From Oppiella nova (lineage: Eukaryota > Arthropoda > Arachnida > Sarcoptiformes > Oppiidae): a stretch of DNA of 21,257 bases. Below the pieces are notes generated by a model. That model did not search any database. It saw nothing but the letters and a program-made list of their open reading frames with translations, and was not told the origin of the DNA. Shown one piece after another: positions 9,061 through 17,091 of this stretch (position 1 is the stretch's first letter; the number at the start of each line of letters is the position of its first letter). A program made the position numbers and the translations under genes. The stretch spans positions 1 to 21,257 of the forward strand of contig CAJPVJ010000706.1 of NCBI GenBank assembly GCA_905397405.1, written 5' to 3'.

Positions 9061-9422
9061 AATTGATAGGCTTTCTGTAAGAGAGAACTATCTCTAAATA
9101 TTAATACAAATATATCAATAGTTATTATGAGTTATATTGTAAACTACAGGTCATGTATGAATTTAATTAATGTATGAATGGTTATGAAGGTATGAATGTA
9201 TGAAAATTAATTTTTATGTATTAATAATTAAATTAAACTAATATAATTTTTGTATTTATATTTTTATGAATATAGTGTAGTATTGAATACTAAGAAAACT
9301 TTTGTTACCTATCATACATTAATTAAATTCATACATGACCTGTAGTTTACAATATAGCTCATAATAACTATTGATATATTTGTATTTAGAGATAGTTCTC
9401 TCTTACAGAAAGCCTATCAATT
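9061..9422. mobile_element. Long foldback element (~115-bp inverted arms)
   Basis: The left arm (9061-9177) and right arm (9312-9422) are near-perfect inverted copies starting AATTGATAGGCTTTCTGTAA. They differ mainly by a 6-bp indel (ATTAAT) near 9089-9094 and a few substitutions, around a roughly 134-bp very AT-rich loop without coding capacity. This is the structure of a foldback or MITE element. It sits about 210 bp beyond the 3' end of the two-exon F-box gene. No clear target-site duplication is visible beyond AATT-type palindromic ends. Confidence 0.85.
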
Positions 9423-9633
9423 GAGTAATATAATTTTATTTAAAAAATAATAAAATCGTCGTCTTTGAGAAACTTAATAATTGTATATATTTTTGAATAA
9501 TTGTTTTATAATTTAAGTAATTTGCAGTTATATAGCAATATAAGTAAATATTAACTAAATAAGAGTTTAATTGATTTTTAGATTAGATTATATTCAATAA
9601 TATAGACATTGATAGATACAAAATACTTTTAAT
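9423..9633. other. Spacer between foldback element and F-box/LRR gene
   Basis: AT-rich sequence forming the 3' flank of the minus-strand F-box/LRR gene. Nothing else is seen. Confidence 0.4.
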
Positions 9634-11097
9634 TCAATTAAATCTCTTTTTGTCAAATCTGTGATATATTTTCAGTTTAGACATCCGTTGCATACAATTC
9701 TCAATACTGGGGCTCATCACCAGTTCCCTCCTAATATACACCGTCTGAATGTGTGGTAAATGTGTGTGAATTGAGTCAAAGAAACTCGCGTTCAATACAC
9801 AGGTCTCCAAATCTAACGTCAATTTTGACAAACGCTTTATGTTTGACACGGATTTCAGTGTCAAATGTATGACATTTTGTTGGTCTGACCTAGGATACAT
9901 ACATAGCTCGAGATGTTGTAAATTCACAAAACAATCGAATTATCGTATATTAGCTTAAATTCTTGAATAAATTGGGGATAAATAGTGATATATAGACGCC
10001 GTATGTGTCGACACTCGCGGGCCAGTAGTCTGAGGCCATCGATGAACGACTCCCCGATAGACATGGAAATGCAATTGATCTCAAATCGTAACGCCCGGAG
10101 TTCCTGTAGTTTAACTAACGGTCCAAATATATCGGTCATTATTTCCTCACCAAATAAATTATATCGCATTTCAATGCGTTTCAAGCGATTAGCGTAAAAG
10201 TCGGTAAATGCGTGCAAACGCTGCCAATCGCTGCCCAAAGTATAGTGAAAGGCAATGCCTATAAAATATTGTGAATTTAACTATAAATTGTCAAAGTATC
10301 ATAAACATATTTAACCCAAAATGGCAATTAACTTTACATAAACTATGGAAACTTATCTCAGGTTTATAATAAATTAATGTTTTAAGATGTATGACTACAA
10401 CATGTCCACTCGTTAACAACAGAATGAATTTAGGGGTAATTTTAATGTAAAGTAAAGTGTTTATAGTGAACAGTCAAATAAGTTTTTAACAATGATTTAA
10501 ATACACTGTACCTATCAGAGTTTTAATTAATAACTCGTTGTTGTGACCAAAAATGTACTTCAAATCCCATTGGACTTTATGGCACTTTATGCGCTCGAGT
10601 CGTGTCGAGTATATGCCGTGCGATTCAAACACATTGTACCCAATGCTCGGGTTTATGATTCCCGTGATTCTCGAGCCGTACGTACGGAGTATACGTTTGT
10701 ATAGATAGGCCTCAATCTTCAGTCCAAACCGTACGTACACCACATCCAAGTGCTTGTAGGCATTCATCAGTACCTCAAACTCCCTTTCGTTGACTTCCGT
10801 ATGGATGGCAATCCTAATGCGTCTAATGTTTGGCAACCTCTTGATTGCCGTTTCATATGAACGCCAATCGATGGCATCGACACTCATTTTGTCATAGATA
10901 TGCCATTTCATGAGTTGCCGCTCATCAGCGATCAGTAGGATGTGATCCCTGAAGACTAATCGTTGCCACTGTTTGGACACACATTCAAATCGAAAGGAGT
11001 CCTTAAACGCCATGTAAGACAACACGAGTCCACACAAGTCATCACCGAATCGCTCGAACGAGTCTTTGGGATAATATTCCTCTTCAGTTGAATTCAT
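9634..11097 (-). pseudogene. F-box/LRR gene, two exons, full-length but with one frameshift
   Basis: Exon 1 runs 11097-10512 and exon 2 10258-9634. The 253-bp intron (10511-10259) is GTACAG...TTATAG in phase 1. The splice converts KTLI-G into GIAFHYTLGSDWQRLHAFTD, which aligns with KSLTTFSFNYISDDLNRLTVFTD of the neighbouring copy. Residues about 14-50 are an F-box (RFGDDLCGLVLSYMAFKDSF ... QWQRLVF), and the rest is leucine-rich-repeat-like (FEVLMNAYKHLDVVYVRF, LQELRALRFEI, LSKLTLDLET, FFDSIHTHLPHIQTVYIRR). It would act as the substrate adaptor of an SCF ligase. At about 9935-9942 the frame breaks (TGA at 9924-9926). Alignment to the paralogue places one missing nucleotide there, after which the frame continues cleanly to the stop at 9634. 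This is either a young pseudogene or a sequence error; all else is intact. Confidence 0.72.
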
Positions 11098-11700
11098 AGC
11101 AATCTATGAGTGAAATTGTGGACAAAAATAATTTCAGAAAAATAATTTCAATTTTATTTGACTCGAGATAATCTAAATGATTGATGTTTACTAAAACACA
11201 CTACTTATCATGGCAATTAATTAGTTAAATTATACCTATTCCTAGAATATATAATAAACTAATCAAGAAAACTTTTTTATTTAATAAGTCTATTCATTTA
11301 AACTTATGTTAAATTATATAACAAAGTGCGATTCACAATGTTATCTAATATTACTCAACAATTGTATACAAGTTTTAAAATACAACTAAACAGTATGCTT
11401 AAGCAATAGTTAAAATATTTTTCAAATGAATAATTATTTCCATAAGTTAATTGACACCCTATTTATTTTGACAATTTGCTTATCTATTTATTAAAACAAT
11501 GTGATAAACAATATTTATATGCAATCCTTATATAATATTTAATCCTTATTAAATGGTTATTGTTTTACTATAAATAAATTTGTTGTATAAACTTTATAAG
11601 AGAGAAAATATGTAATCAAATATTTGATATCCTAACAAGTAAGTCAATCCTACTAAAACGTTAAATAATAAAATTCATAAGTTATGAATCATAACTATAA
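11098..11700. other. AT-rich intergenic within the F-box array
   Basis: This holds the 5' flank of the two-exon F-box gene and the 3' flank of the next remnant. AAAGTGCGATTCACAATG near 11323-11340 resembles the terminal repeat of the element at 7270 (GTGATTCACAT) but is too short to call. Nothing else is seen. Confidence 0.4.
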
Positions 11701-12640
11701 TTAAATAGCAAAAATATTTCGTGGCAAATGTGTATCAATTGAATCAATGAATAACTCGTTTAACATAAATCGACTCAAATCTAGTGATAAATGTGTTAAT
11801 CGTTTGCAGTCTGACAATGATTTTAAGCTTAATATTATATGAATTACTTTTAACTGCTTTTTAGGTACGAATTGTAATCTCAGTTCTTGTAATCGTGTGA
11901 AATATTTCATGGATTCATAGATTTGTAGGAATTTTATTAGTTTATCATCATTTATACGAAATTCAAATCTCTTTATATGTTTGCAATCAATGGCTAACTG
12001 TTTGAGACAATCGGTGAACGACTCGTTAAACATAATGTTTCTGTGAAGGGAATCAATGTTAAGACTAATTGTATTCAAAACTTTCAGTTTTTGTAACTGA
12101 TTTACTATGTATTCAATATTCATTTCACACAAATTAATTGTAATAGACTTCAGACTATTTGTGTAGTAATCGGTAAATACTGTCAAACGGTTTAAATCGT
12201 CAGAAATATAATTAAATGAAAATGTAGTCAAACTTTTCACTAATAGCTCATTGTTTTCGTTAAAAATTGCCGACAAATCATCATTTATTGACAATTTCGT
12301 GAGTCTAGTGCATGACTTGTGGTATAATTTAAACAAATTATAGTCACAACTATTAGTGATTGTAATTGAAGTCAATTGTGAGCCATATTTACGCAAAATT
12401 GTGTCCACTATTTGGCGATCAGTTGTACGAAACGTGACGTGAATTGTATTCAAATGTTTGCACGAATTCATGAGTATCTCAAACATTATTGCCGTCGTGT
12501 CTCAAGTGATTGTCATATCAATGGATGTAATGTTTGGACACTTCTTGAGCAGTGGTTCCCATGTTCTCCAGACAATGAACTCTTTTCTTGAGTCCTCTCG
12601 AGTCAATAATTTATTGATTAGTTTATCGTTGACTTCAAGT
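11701..12640 (-). pseudogene. F-box/LRR remnant lacking the F-box, with an in-frame stop
   Basis: The frame from 12486 down to 11701 (261 codons) reads as the LRR part of the same family: MFEILMNSCKHLNTIHVTF, NNELLVKSL, RLTVFTDYYTNSLKSITI, RLQELRLQF, CKRLTHLSLDLSRFMLNELF, FIDSIDTHLP. Homology extends upstream through a TGA at 12502-12504 to about 12640 (NDKLINKLL..., KKCPNITSIDMTIT, stop, DTTAIMFEILMNS). No F-box is found further upstream. The C-terminus ends at FIDSIDTHLPRNIFAI, about 30 residues short of the paralogue. Loss of the F-box, the internal stop and the lost C-terminus together argue for a pseudogene. The intron of the neighbouring copy is absent at the corresponding place (VKSLTTFSFNY is contiguous), so this copy may have lost the intron or never had it. 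Confidence 0.7.
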
Positions 12641-12828
12641 GAATGTCTTCGCTTACAAAGATGGAAATATCCTGTAAATCATGTTTTAAATAACAGGTGC
12701 AGTGGAAACCTGACGTCACATTCACTTTATACATATTTGGAAATAGGGAAATGTATATAAAGGTGATTTAAAAACAATATCATAAATAATTTACAGTTAA
12801 TATCAAAAATTGATATTAATATTACAAC
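12641..12828. other. Spacer between F-box remnant and thaumatin-like gene
   Basis: It contains a palindromic TGACGTCA (CRE-like) at about 12711-12718 and a TATATAAA stretch near 12753, which sit plausibly upstream of the plus-strand thaumatin-like gene. This is motif-level evidence only. Confidence 0.25.
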
Positions 12829-13346
12829 ATACAACTTTTAATAAGCCTATCCCTACTGTTTGCCACATGCTATGGAGGGGAATTCCGTATTAAAAACGAC
12901 TGTCCCTTTAGTGTATGGGCACGGACCCTGGGCAAGCAGGGTCACTACAACCCAGAAGGTGGTCGGTTCACACTAACTACAGGTGCCTCCCATAACTTCA
13001 ACATTAACCAGGGCTGGGCCGGGCGTATATGGGCCGACACCCTGTGTCAACCGGACGGTTCCCAGTGCAAAACGGGTGATTGGGGTACGGCTACCACGCT
13101 GGGCGAGTGGAACCTTGCTGCAAAAACCGGTGACATGGACTGGTATGATATTAGCCTGGTAGACGGCTATAACGTGGGTATGCGTATCACACTGATACCC
13201 GGCACATTTGATAAACAAGGTCAAGATCGTTATAACTGCGGGGAACCGGTATGTATAGAGGGTATGCTGGCTCAATGTCCTGGGGAACTGGCGGTCAAGG
13301 ATGACGATAAGACTATAGCGTGTATGAGCGCCTGTACTAAGTTTAA
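12829..13346 (+). pseudogene. Thaumatin-like protein, N-terminal two-thirds (start codon lost)
   Basis: Thaumatin-like proteins are secreted disulphide-rich beta proteins (PR-5 family) found in plants and some arthropods. The frame is open from 12820. It opens with a signal-peptide-like QLLISLSLLFATCYG, then GEFRIKNDCPFSVWARTLG, GRIWADTLC, CKTGDWG, LGEWNL, DWYDISLVDGYNVGMRI and ACMSACTKFK, all family landmarks. The expected initiator position carries ATA (12829-12831) instead of ATG. An in-frame TAA at 12817-12819 and no splice acceptor between rule out a simple upstream start. The usual CGGxxxC loop after TGD is missing, so with the C-terminal piece there would be 14 rather than 16 cysteines. 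The frame is cut at 13346 by the inserted element, whose first codons give SEAS then TGA (13360-13362). Confidence 0.8.
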
Positions 13347-13823
13347 ATCGGAAGCATCGTGAAGTGAAAGTAAATTGAGTGGTTATTATTGCCATCATTT
13401 GTTAGCCAGTAACATAATTGAAATTTTGAATTGACTAGAATTGGCGAATCAAGTAAATTAGCTTGTTAAATTAACATTCAATCATCACTGACATCCTCAT
13501 TTTGTCATTGAAATGACATAAATTCTATGGATTCTACATAAAATGAATGCTAACTGCTATGTGCCGTCAAATATAACATAATTCCGGAAATGATTACCAA
13601 TATATGAACACAAAATATTAGTATAACATTGTTTTCAATTAAATTTAATGTTATTTCCATGACAAAATGAGAATGTCAGTGATGGTTGAACGTGAATTTA
13701 ACAAGCTAATTTAATTGATTCGCCAATTTTAGTCAATTCAAAATTATAATTATGTTACTGGCTAACTAATCATGGCAATCATAACCACTCAATTTACTTT
13801 CACTTCACGATGCTTCCGATTAA
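13343..13823. mobile_element. TTAA-flanked foldback element inserted in the thaumatin-like gene
   Basis: TTAA occurs at 13343-13346 and 13820-13823. Between them, long arms are inverted copies. The left arm runs from (A)TCGGAAGCATCGTGAAG to about 13535. The right arm is its complement, from about 13645 to 13819. The arms are some 175-190 bp each with scattered mismatches, around a loop of about 110 bp. No coding capacity is present. Joining the flanks with a single TTAA restores the reading frame of the host gene exactly. TTAA duplication is typical of piggyBac-type insertion, so this is probably a non-autonomous piggyBac-like MITE. The left end has one extra A relative to the right end, so the exact boundary is uncertain by one base. 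Confidence 0.85.
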
Positions 13824-14049
13824 GACGGAGGCCTATTGCTGTACCGGTGCCCACGCGCCTAGAGATAAGTGTGTTAAAGAGTACTGGCCCGTCGACTACC
13901 CGTCCATTTTCAAACACTACTGTCCCGATGCCTATAGCTGGGCCTACGATGATGCATCCAGCATGTTTGCGTGCCGTGGTAAACCGTATACTGGGTACGA
14001 GGTCACTTTTGTCCTAAATAATACAACGGATTATAATTGTGCGAGTTGA
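13824..14049 (+). pseudogene. Thaumatin-like protein, C-terminal third
   Basis: This continues the gene broken at 13346: TEAYCCTGAHAPRDKCV, then VDYPSIFKHYCPDAYSWAYD, DASSMFACRG and YEVTFV. These match the family's YCC, YSxxFKxxCPxAYSYAYDD and final TF strand. Six cysteines occur here. The open frame that starts at ATG 13810 begins inside the inserted element's right arm (MLPI) and is not a natural start. It ends TTDYNCAS at TGA 14047-14049, slightly longer than the usual family ending. Without the element the product would be about 247 residues, a normal length. Confidence 0.8.
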
Positions 14050-14375
14050 ATTAATTTTGTAGAAAAATATTTTATGGTTCAAAATTTTTATTAACAATGT
14101 TTAAAAACTTATTGTATCATAGTTATTTTTATTCGGTTAATTTGTTTAAACATATAGTTAAAATATTAATTAATTAATTATATTGTATAACTTATATCTA
14201 TAATTATCAAAGTGACAATCCGGGTCACACTAGTAGTGACACAACTTTAAGCATTTTAACATTAATTTTAATTCAGACTAACGATAAAGTGTTTAAAGTT
14301 TTGATATTGTTAGTTTTGCTGTTTGTATTTGTTTATATGATATTTGAAAGCTCAATTAACAATATAAAATAACAT
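14050..14375. other. Intergenic, convergent 3' ends
   Basis: AT-rich sequence between the convergent thaumatin-like and RCC1-repeat genes. GGGTCACACTAGTAGTGACA near 14221-14240 is a short hairpin (GTCAC..GTGAC). Nothing else is seen. Confidence 0.4.
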
Positions 14376-15578
14376 TTAATCCGATACATAACCACCATCT
14401 GGCCATTCTGGACCACAGCTTAAACATACAATTGCTGTTTTTAATTGATCAAGGTATCGTGTTGTATGACTACAATTCACATCTTCGTCCGAGTAAACTG
14501 TTGATGAATATGGTTTATCATGCATAATTTTAATCGTATTATATGTGCATTTGTGCTTCATGATATAATATTGAAACATTTTATATTGTGGATCAATTGG
14601 CACAATTTTATTTCCAATTAATTCAAAATGATTTCCATGTTTGTGTAAAATGCCTGCCTCAAATGCGTATTGCTCCAATAGTCTAGTTGTGCCAGTGATT
14701 GAATTATCTAATCGTTCAGGGATAATTTTAGGTTGCCCATCATAATTTGGTAAGGTACCACAAAAATATATCATCCCCTCGTTGCTTATCAAATTTGATG
14801 ATTTGTGTATATACATGGTGTTAATAAGACTGCCAATTGGATTTCTCGCTATAAACAGTAAAGAATTATGGCCAAGGTTACGAAATTCACGCGATCCCCA
14901 ACTGTACAATTTACCATCCTCAGTTATAGCGAATGATGTGTTCCGAAAGCAACTTATATATTTAATAAGTGTATCATTATTATGATTGAACAAAACAAGC
15001 CTGGGCGTAATAATATTTAATAAACTAGGATTATTTTCAATTTGACCATGTTCATTTTTGCCCCACCCATACACATGTCCTCTAGAATCTAATGCAAGTG
15101 TATGACTTTGACCGCAACTTATCTGAATGATTTTATTATTATTATTAAAATTATTACTATCGTTAGGAATTATTATTTGTTGTGGAAGTCCAAATGTATT
15201 TGTCAAAGGTCCTTGCCCTAATTGAGCCTGATCATTAACACCAAATGAATAGACAAGTCCAGTTTCAGTCAACGCAATAACGAAATGTTTTCCATTATAA
15301 AAGTTTTTGATTTGTTTATTGCATAAATCAATAATCAAAACATGATTGTCAGTAGTATTAAAATTAGTTTTAAAAAATGTTCCAACACCATAGACTTGAC
15401 TTGTAACTTGATTAGTTTTATTAACTGATTCTATAATATAAACAATCTCCTTTTCCTTACCACGTTCATTTTGTTCTAACTCTCGTTTGTTTAATATATA
15501 GAATAAACTTATCTTGGATACATCCAATTCTTGTAAACTTTGTAATTCCGTTATTGAACTCAATATTTCAGTACACAT
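14376..15578 (-). CDS. RCC1-repeat (RCBTB-like) protein 1
   Basis: A 400-residue single-exon product with the first ATG at 15578. RCC1-type blades are clear at about residues 95-125 (GKHFVIALTETGLVYSFGVN, DQAQLG), 152-182 (CGQSHTLALDSRGHVYGWGK, NEHGQI) and 213-240 (SFAITEDGKLYSWGSREF). RCC1 repeats build a beta-propeller used as an interaction platform or exchange factor. The spacing of blades and the N-terminal layout resemble RCBTB proteins, but no BTB domain follows. Compared with the two plus-strand paralogues it has a longer N-terminal insert (about 35-85) and an Asn-rich loop (NNFNNNNK). Near the C-terminus CTYNTIKIMHDKP corresponds to QITYNTLKVIHNEP in the third copy. It is transcribed away from the paralogues. 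Confidence 0.75.
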   Translation of the reverse strand: MCTEILSSITELQSLQELDVSKISLFYILNKRELEQNERGKEKEIVYIIESVNKTNQVTSQVYGVGTFFKTNFNTTDNHVLIIDLCNKQIKNFYNGKHFVIALTETGLVYSFGVNDQAQLGQGPLTNTFGLPQQIIIPNDSNNFNNNNKIIQISCGQSHTLALDSRGHVYGWGKNEHGQIENNPSLLNIITPRLVLFNHNNDTLIKYISCFRNTSFAITEDGKLYSWGSREFRNLGHNSLLFIARNPIGSLINTMYIHKSSNLISNEGMIYFCGTLPNYDGQPKIIPERLDNSITGTTRLLEQYAFEAGILHKHGNHFELIGNKIVPIDPQYKMFQYYIMKHKCTYNTIKIMHDKPYSSTVYSDEDVNCSHTTRYLDQLKTAIVCLSCGPEWPDGGYVSD

Positions 15579-15978
15579 TATTAAATATAAATATGTTTTT
15601 AAATAAAAACAAACAAATAAATATAGTTTTTAAAATCACAAATTATTAAGTAAAATGGAGTCATCTTGATGTTAATAATTCACTTAAAATACTTTCTAAC
15701 TTAGTCATCATTTGTGACTTAATAAAATGTGATTAAGATATAAATATCATATATAAAGTAACGTTATACATATAATAATTTTGTATAAGTGAAATAGTTT
15801 TTTTTATTGCTTTTTGCGTTTAATATTTTATTTTATTATAACGTTGCTAAGTAGCTAAGTTAAATCAGTATTTTTATCTACCCGTATTATGTTAGCATAG
15901 TGATAACTGTTGAATAGTTATACTATTCTTATGCTACTCATTATAAACTGAAGTATTATACGTATTATATATTTGAAA
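15579..15978. promoter_or_regulatory. 400-bp divergent intergenic region between two RCC1-repeat genes
   Basis: The head-to-head arrangement means both promoters must lie here or inside the genes. It is AT-rich, has a T run near 15800, and includes small hairpins such as ATAACT-GTTGA-ATAGTTAT at about 15902-15920. No specific factor site can be named. The role is inferred from gene orientation only. Confidence 0.4.
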
Positions 15979-17007
15979 ATGTCTATTTTGGAAAAGTTTA
16001 ATATCTGTTCAAAATTGCCTAATAATATTAAAAAGTCCATTAAATTATTTCATGTGCTTGATGATCGTATTGGTGACAACATAATATTTGTAACTAATGA
16101 TGACCATGTTTACAGTAGAGGGACAAATGACGAGGGTATATTAGGTCTAGGCCATAATACGCCAGTAAATGATATTACTGAAATTGTTGAATTAAATAAC
16201 AAAAAGATTAACAAGTTCATCAACGGTATTTCATTTATACTTGCTACTAACCAGTATGGTGACATATTTAGTTGGGGTCAAAATGAATTTGGTCAATTGG
16301 GGAGAGAGCCCGGAAATTTTGATGAGTATTATAAACCTGAACAAGTTACTTTTGACATAAATTTTCAAGATATTTTAAATATTTGTTGTGGACTACGGTA
16401 TTCATTAATACTTATGAGAAATGGTGATGTATATGGTTGGGGTAGTAATAAATGTGGACAGTTAGGTTGTGGGAAAGAAAAAGGTAAAATTATAATAAAA
16501 CCAATTAAAATTCAATTTGGGACTCAAGATACAATACGTTATATTTCGTGTTATGTATTATCATCGTTTGCAATAAATGACGTTGGTCAAGTGTATAGTT
16601 GGGGCTATAATAATAATTATCAACTCGGTCATGATGTAAGACATAATGTGTATACTCCAACATTACTAATTAATATGACAAATATTAAATCAATATGTTC
16701 ATCATGGATAAATACGTATTTTAAACAAGACAATTTAATATATTTTAGTGGATTATTTATTGAGAACAATAAAGAATTGCATGAAAAAACTCCTAAACTG
16801 TTAAAAATTTCTCGCGATTTTGATGATCTTATTCAAATTAATTCATTAAATTATTTTGATTTTGTTATCGGAGTTGATAATACTTCAATTTATAAGATTC
16901 ATGGAAAAACTATTTTTAAAACAATTTACCCAGATATTATTGATTTTTATTGTAAAGAATATCAGATATCGTATAATACTGTTAGAAATACAAAAATTGG
17001 TAAGTAA
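15979..17007 (+). CDS. RCC1-repeat (RCBTB-like) protein 2
   Basis: The ATG at 15979 starts MSILEKFNICSKLPNNIKKS, aligning with MSQILDNFKICAKIPDNIKQ of the next gene; the in-frame TTG at 15973 is ignored. The product is 342 residues. RCC1 blades: about 35-58 (NIIFVTNDDHVYSRGTNDEG), about 83-108 (ISFILATNQYGDIFSWGQNE, FGQLG), about 138-162 (LRYSLILMRNGDVYGWGSNK, CGQLG) and about 192-217 (SSFAINDVGQVYSWGYNNNY, QLG). The C-terminal SYNTVRNTKIGK is shorter than its paralogues. The stop overlaps a perfect donor-like sequence (ATTG|GTAAGT at about 17000), so the true transcript could splice onward and the apparent end could be an intron read-through. Together with the next gene it forms a same-strand tandem pair 84 bp apart. 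Confidence 0.75.
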   Translation: MSILEKFNICSKLPNNIKKSIKLFHVLDDRIGDNIIFVTNDDHVYSRGTNDEGILGLGHNTPVNDITEIVELNNKKINKFINGISFILATNQYGDIFSWGQNEFGQLGREPGNFDEYYKPEQVTFDINFQDILNICCGLRYSLILMRNGDVYGWGSNKCGQLGCGKEKGKIIIKPIKIQFGTQDTIRYISCYVLSSFAINDVGQVYSWGYNNNYQLGHDVRHNVYTPTLLINMTNIKSICSSWINTYFKQDNLIYFSGLFIENNKELHEKTPKLLKISRDFDDLIQINSLNYFDFVIGVDNTSIYKIHGKTIFKTIYPDIIDFYCKEYQISYNTVRNTKIGK

Positions 17008-17091
17008 AATTTTTAGTTTTATTAAGTAAATTACGATCAATATTTAAATTACAATAATAAGTTTAATTTATATTAAATAATAGTTTTTAAG

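Noticed and set aside
12458-12760. 100-codon plus-strand open frame
   Set aside because: It is the antisense of the F-box/LRR remnant; the minus strand carries the homology.
12973-13398. 141-codon minus-strand open frame
   Set aside because: It is a shadow of the thaumatin-like coding strand, which has clear family motifs on the plus strand.
13347-13819. Intron of the thaumatin-like gene
   Set aside because: No GT-AG pair at these borders preserves the frame, while single-TTAA excision does; the arms are long inverted repeats.
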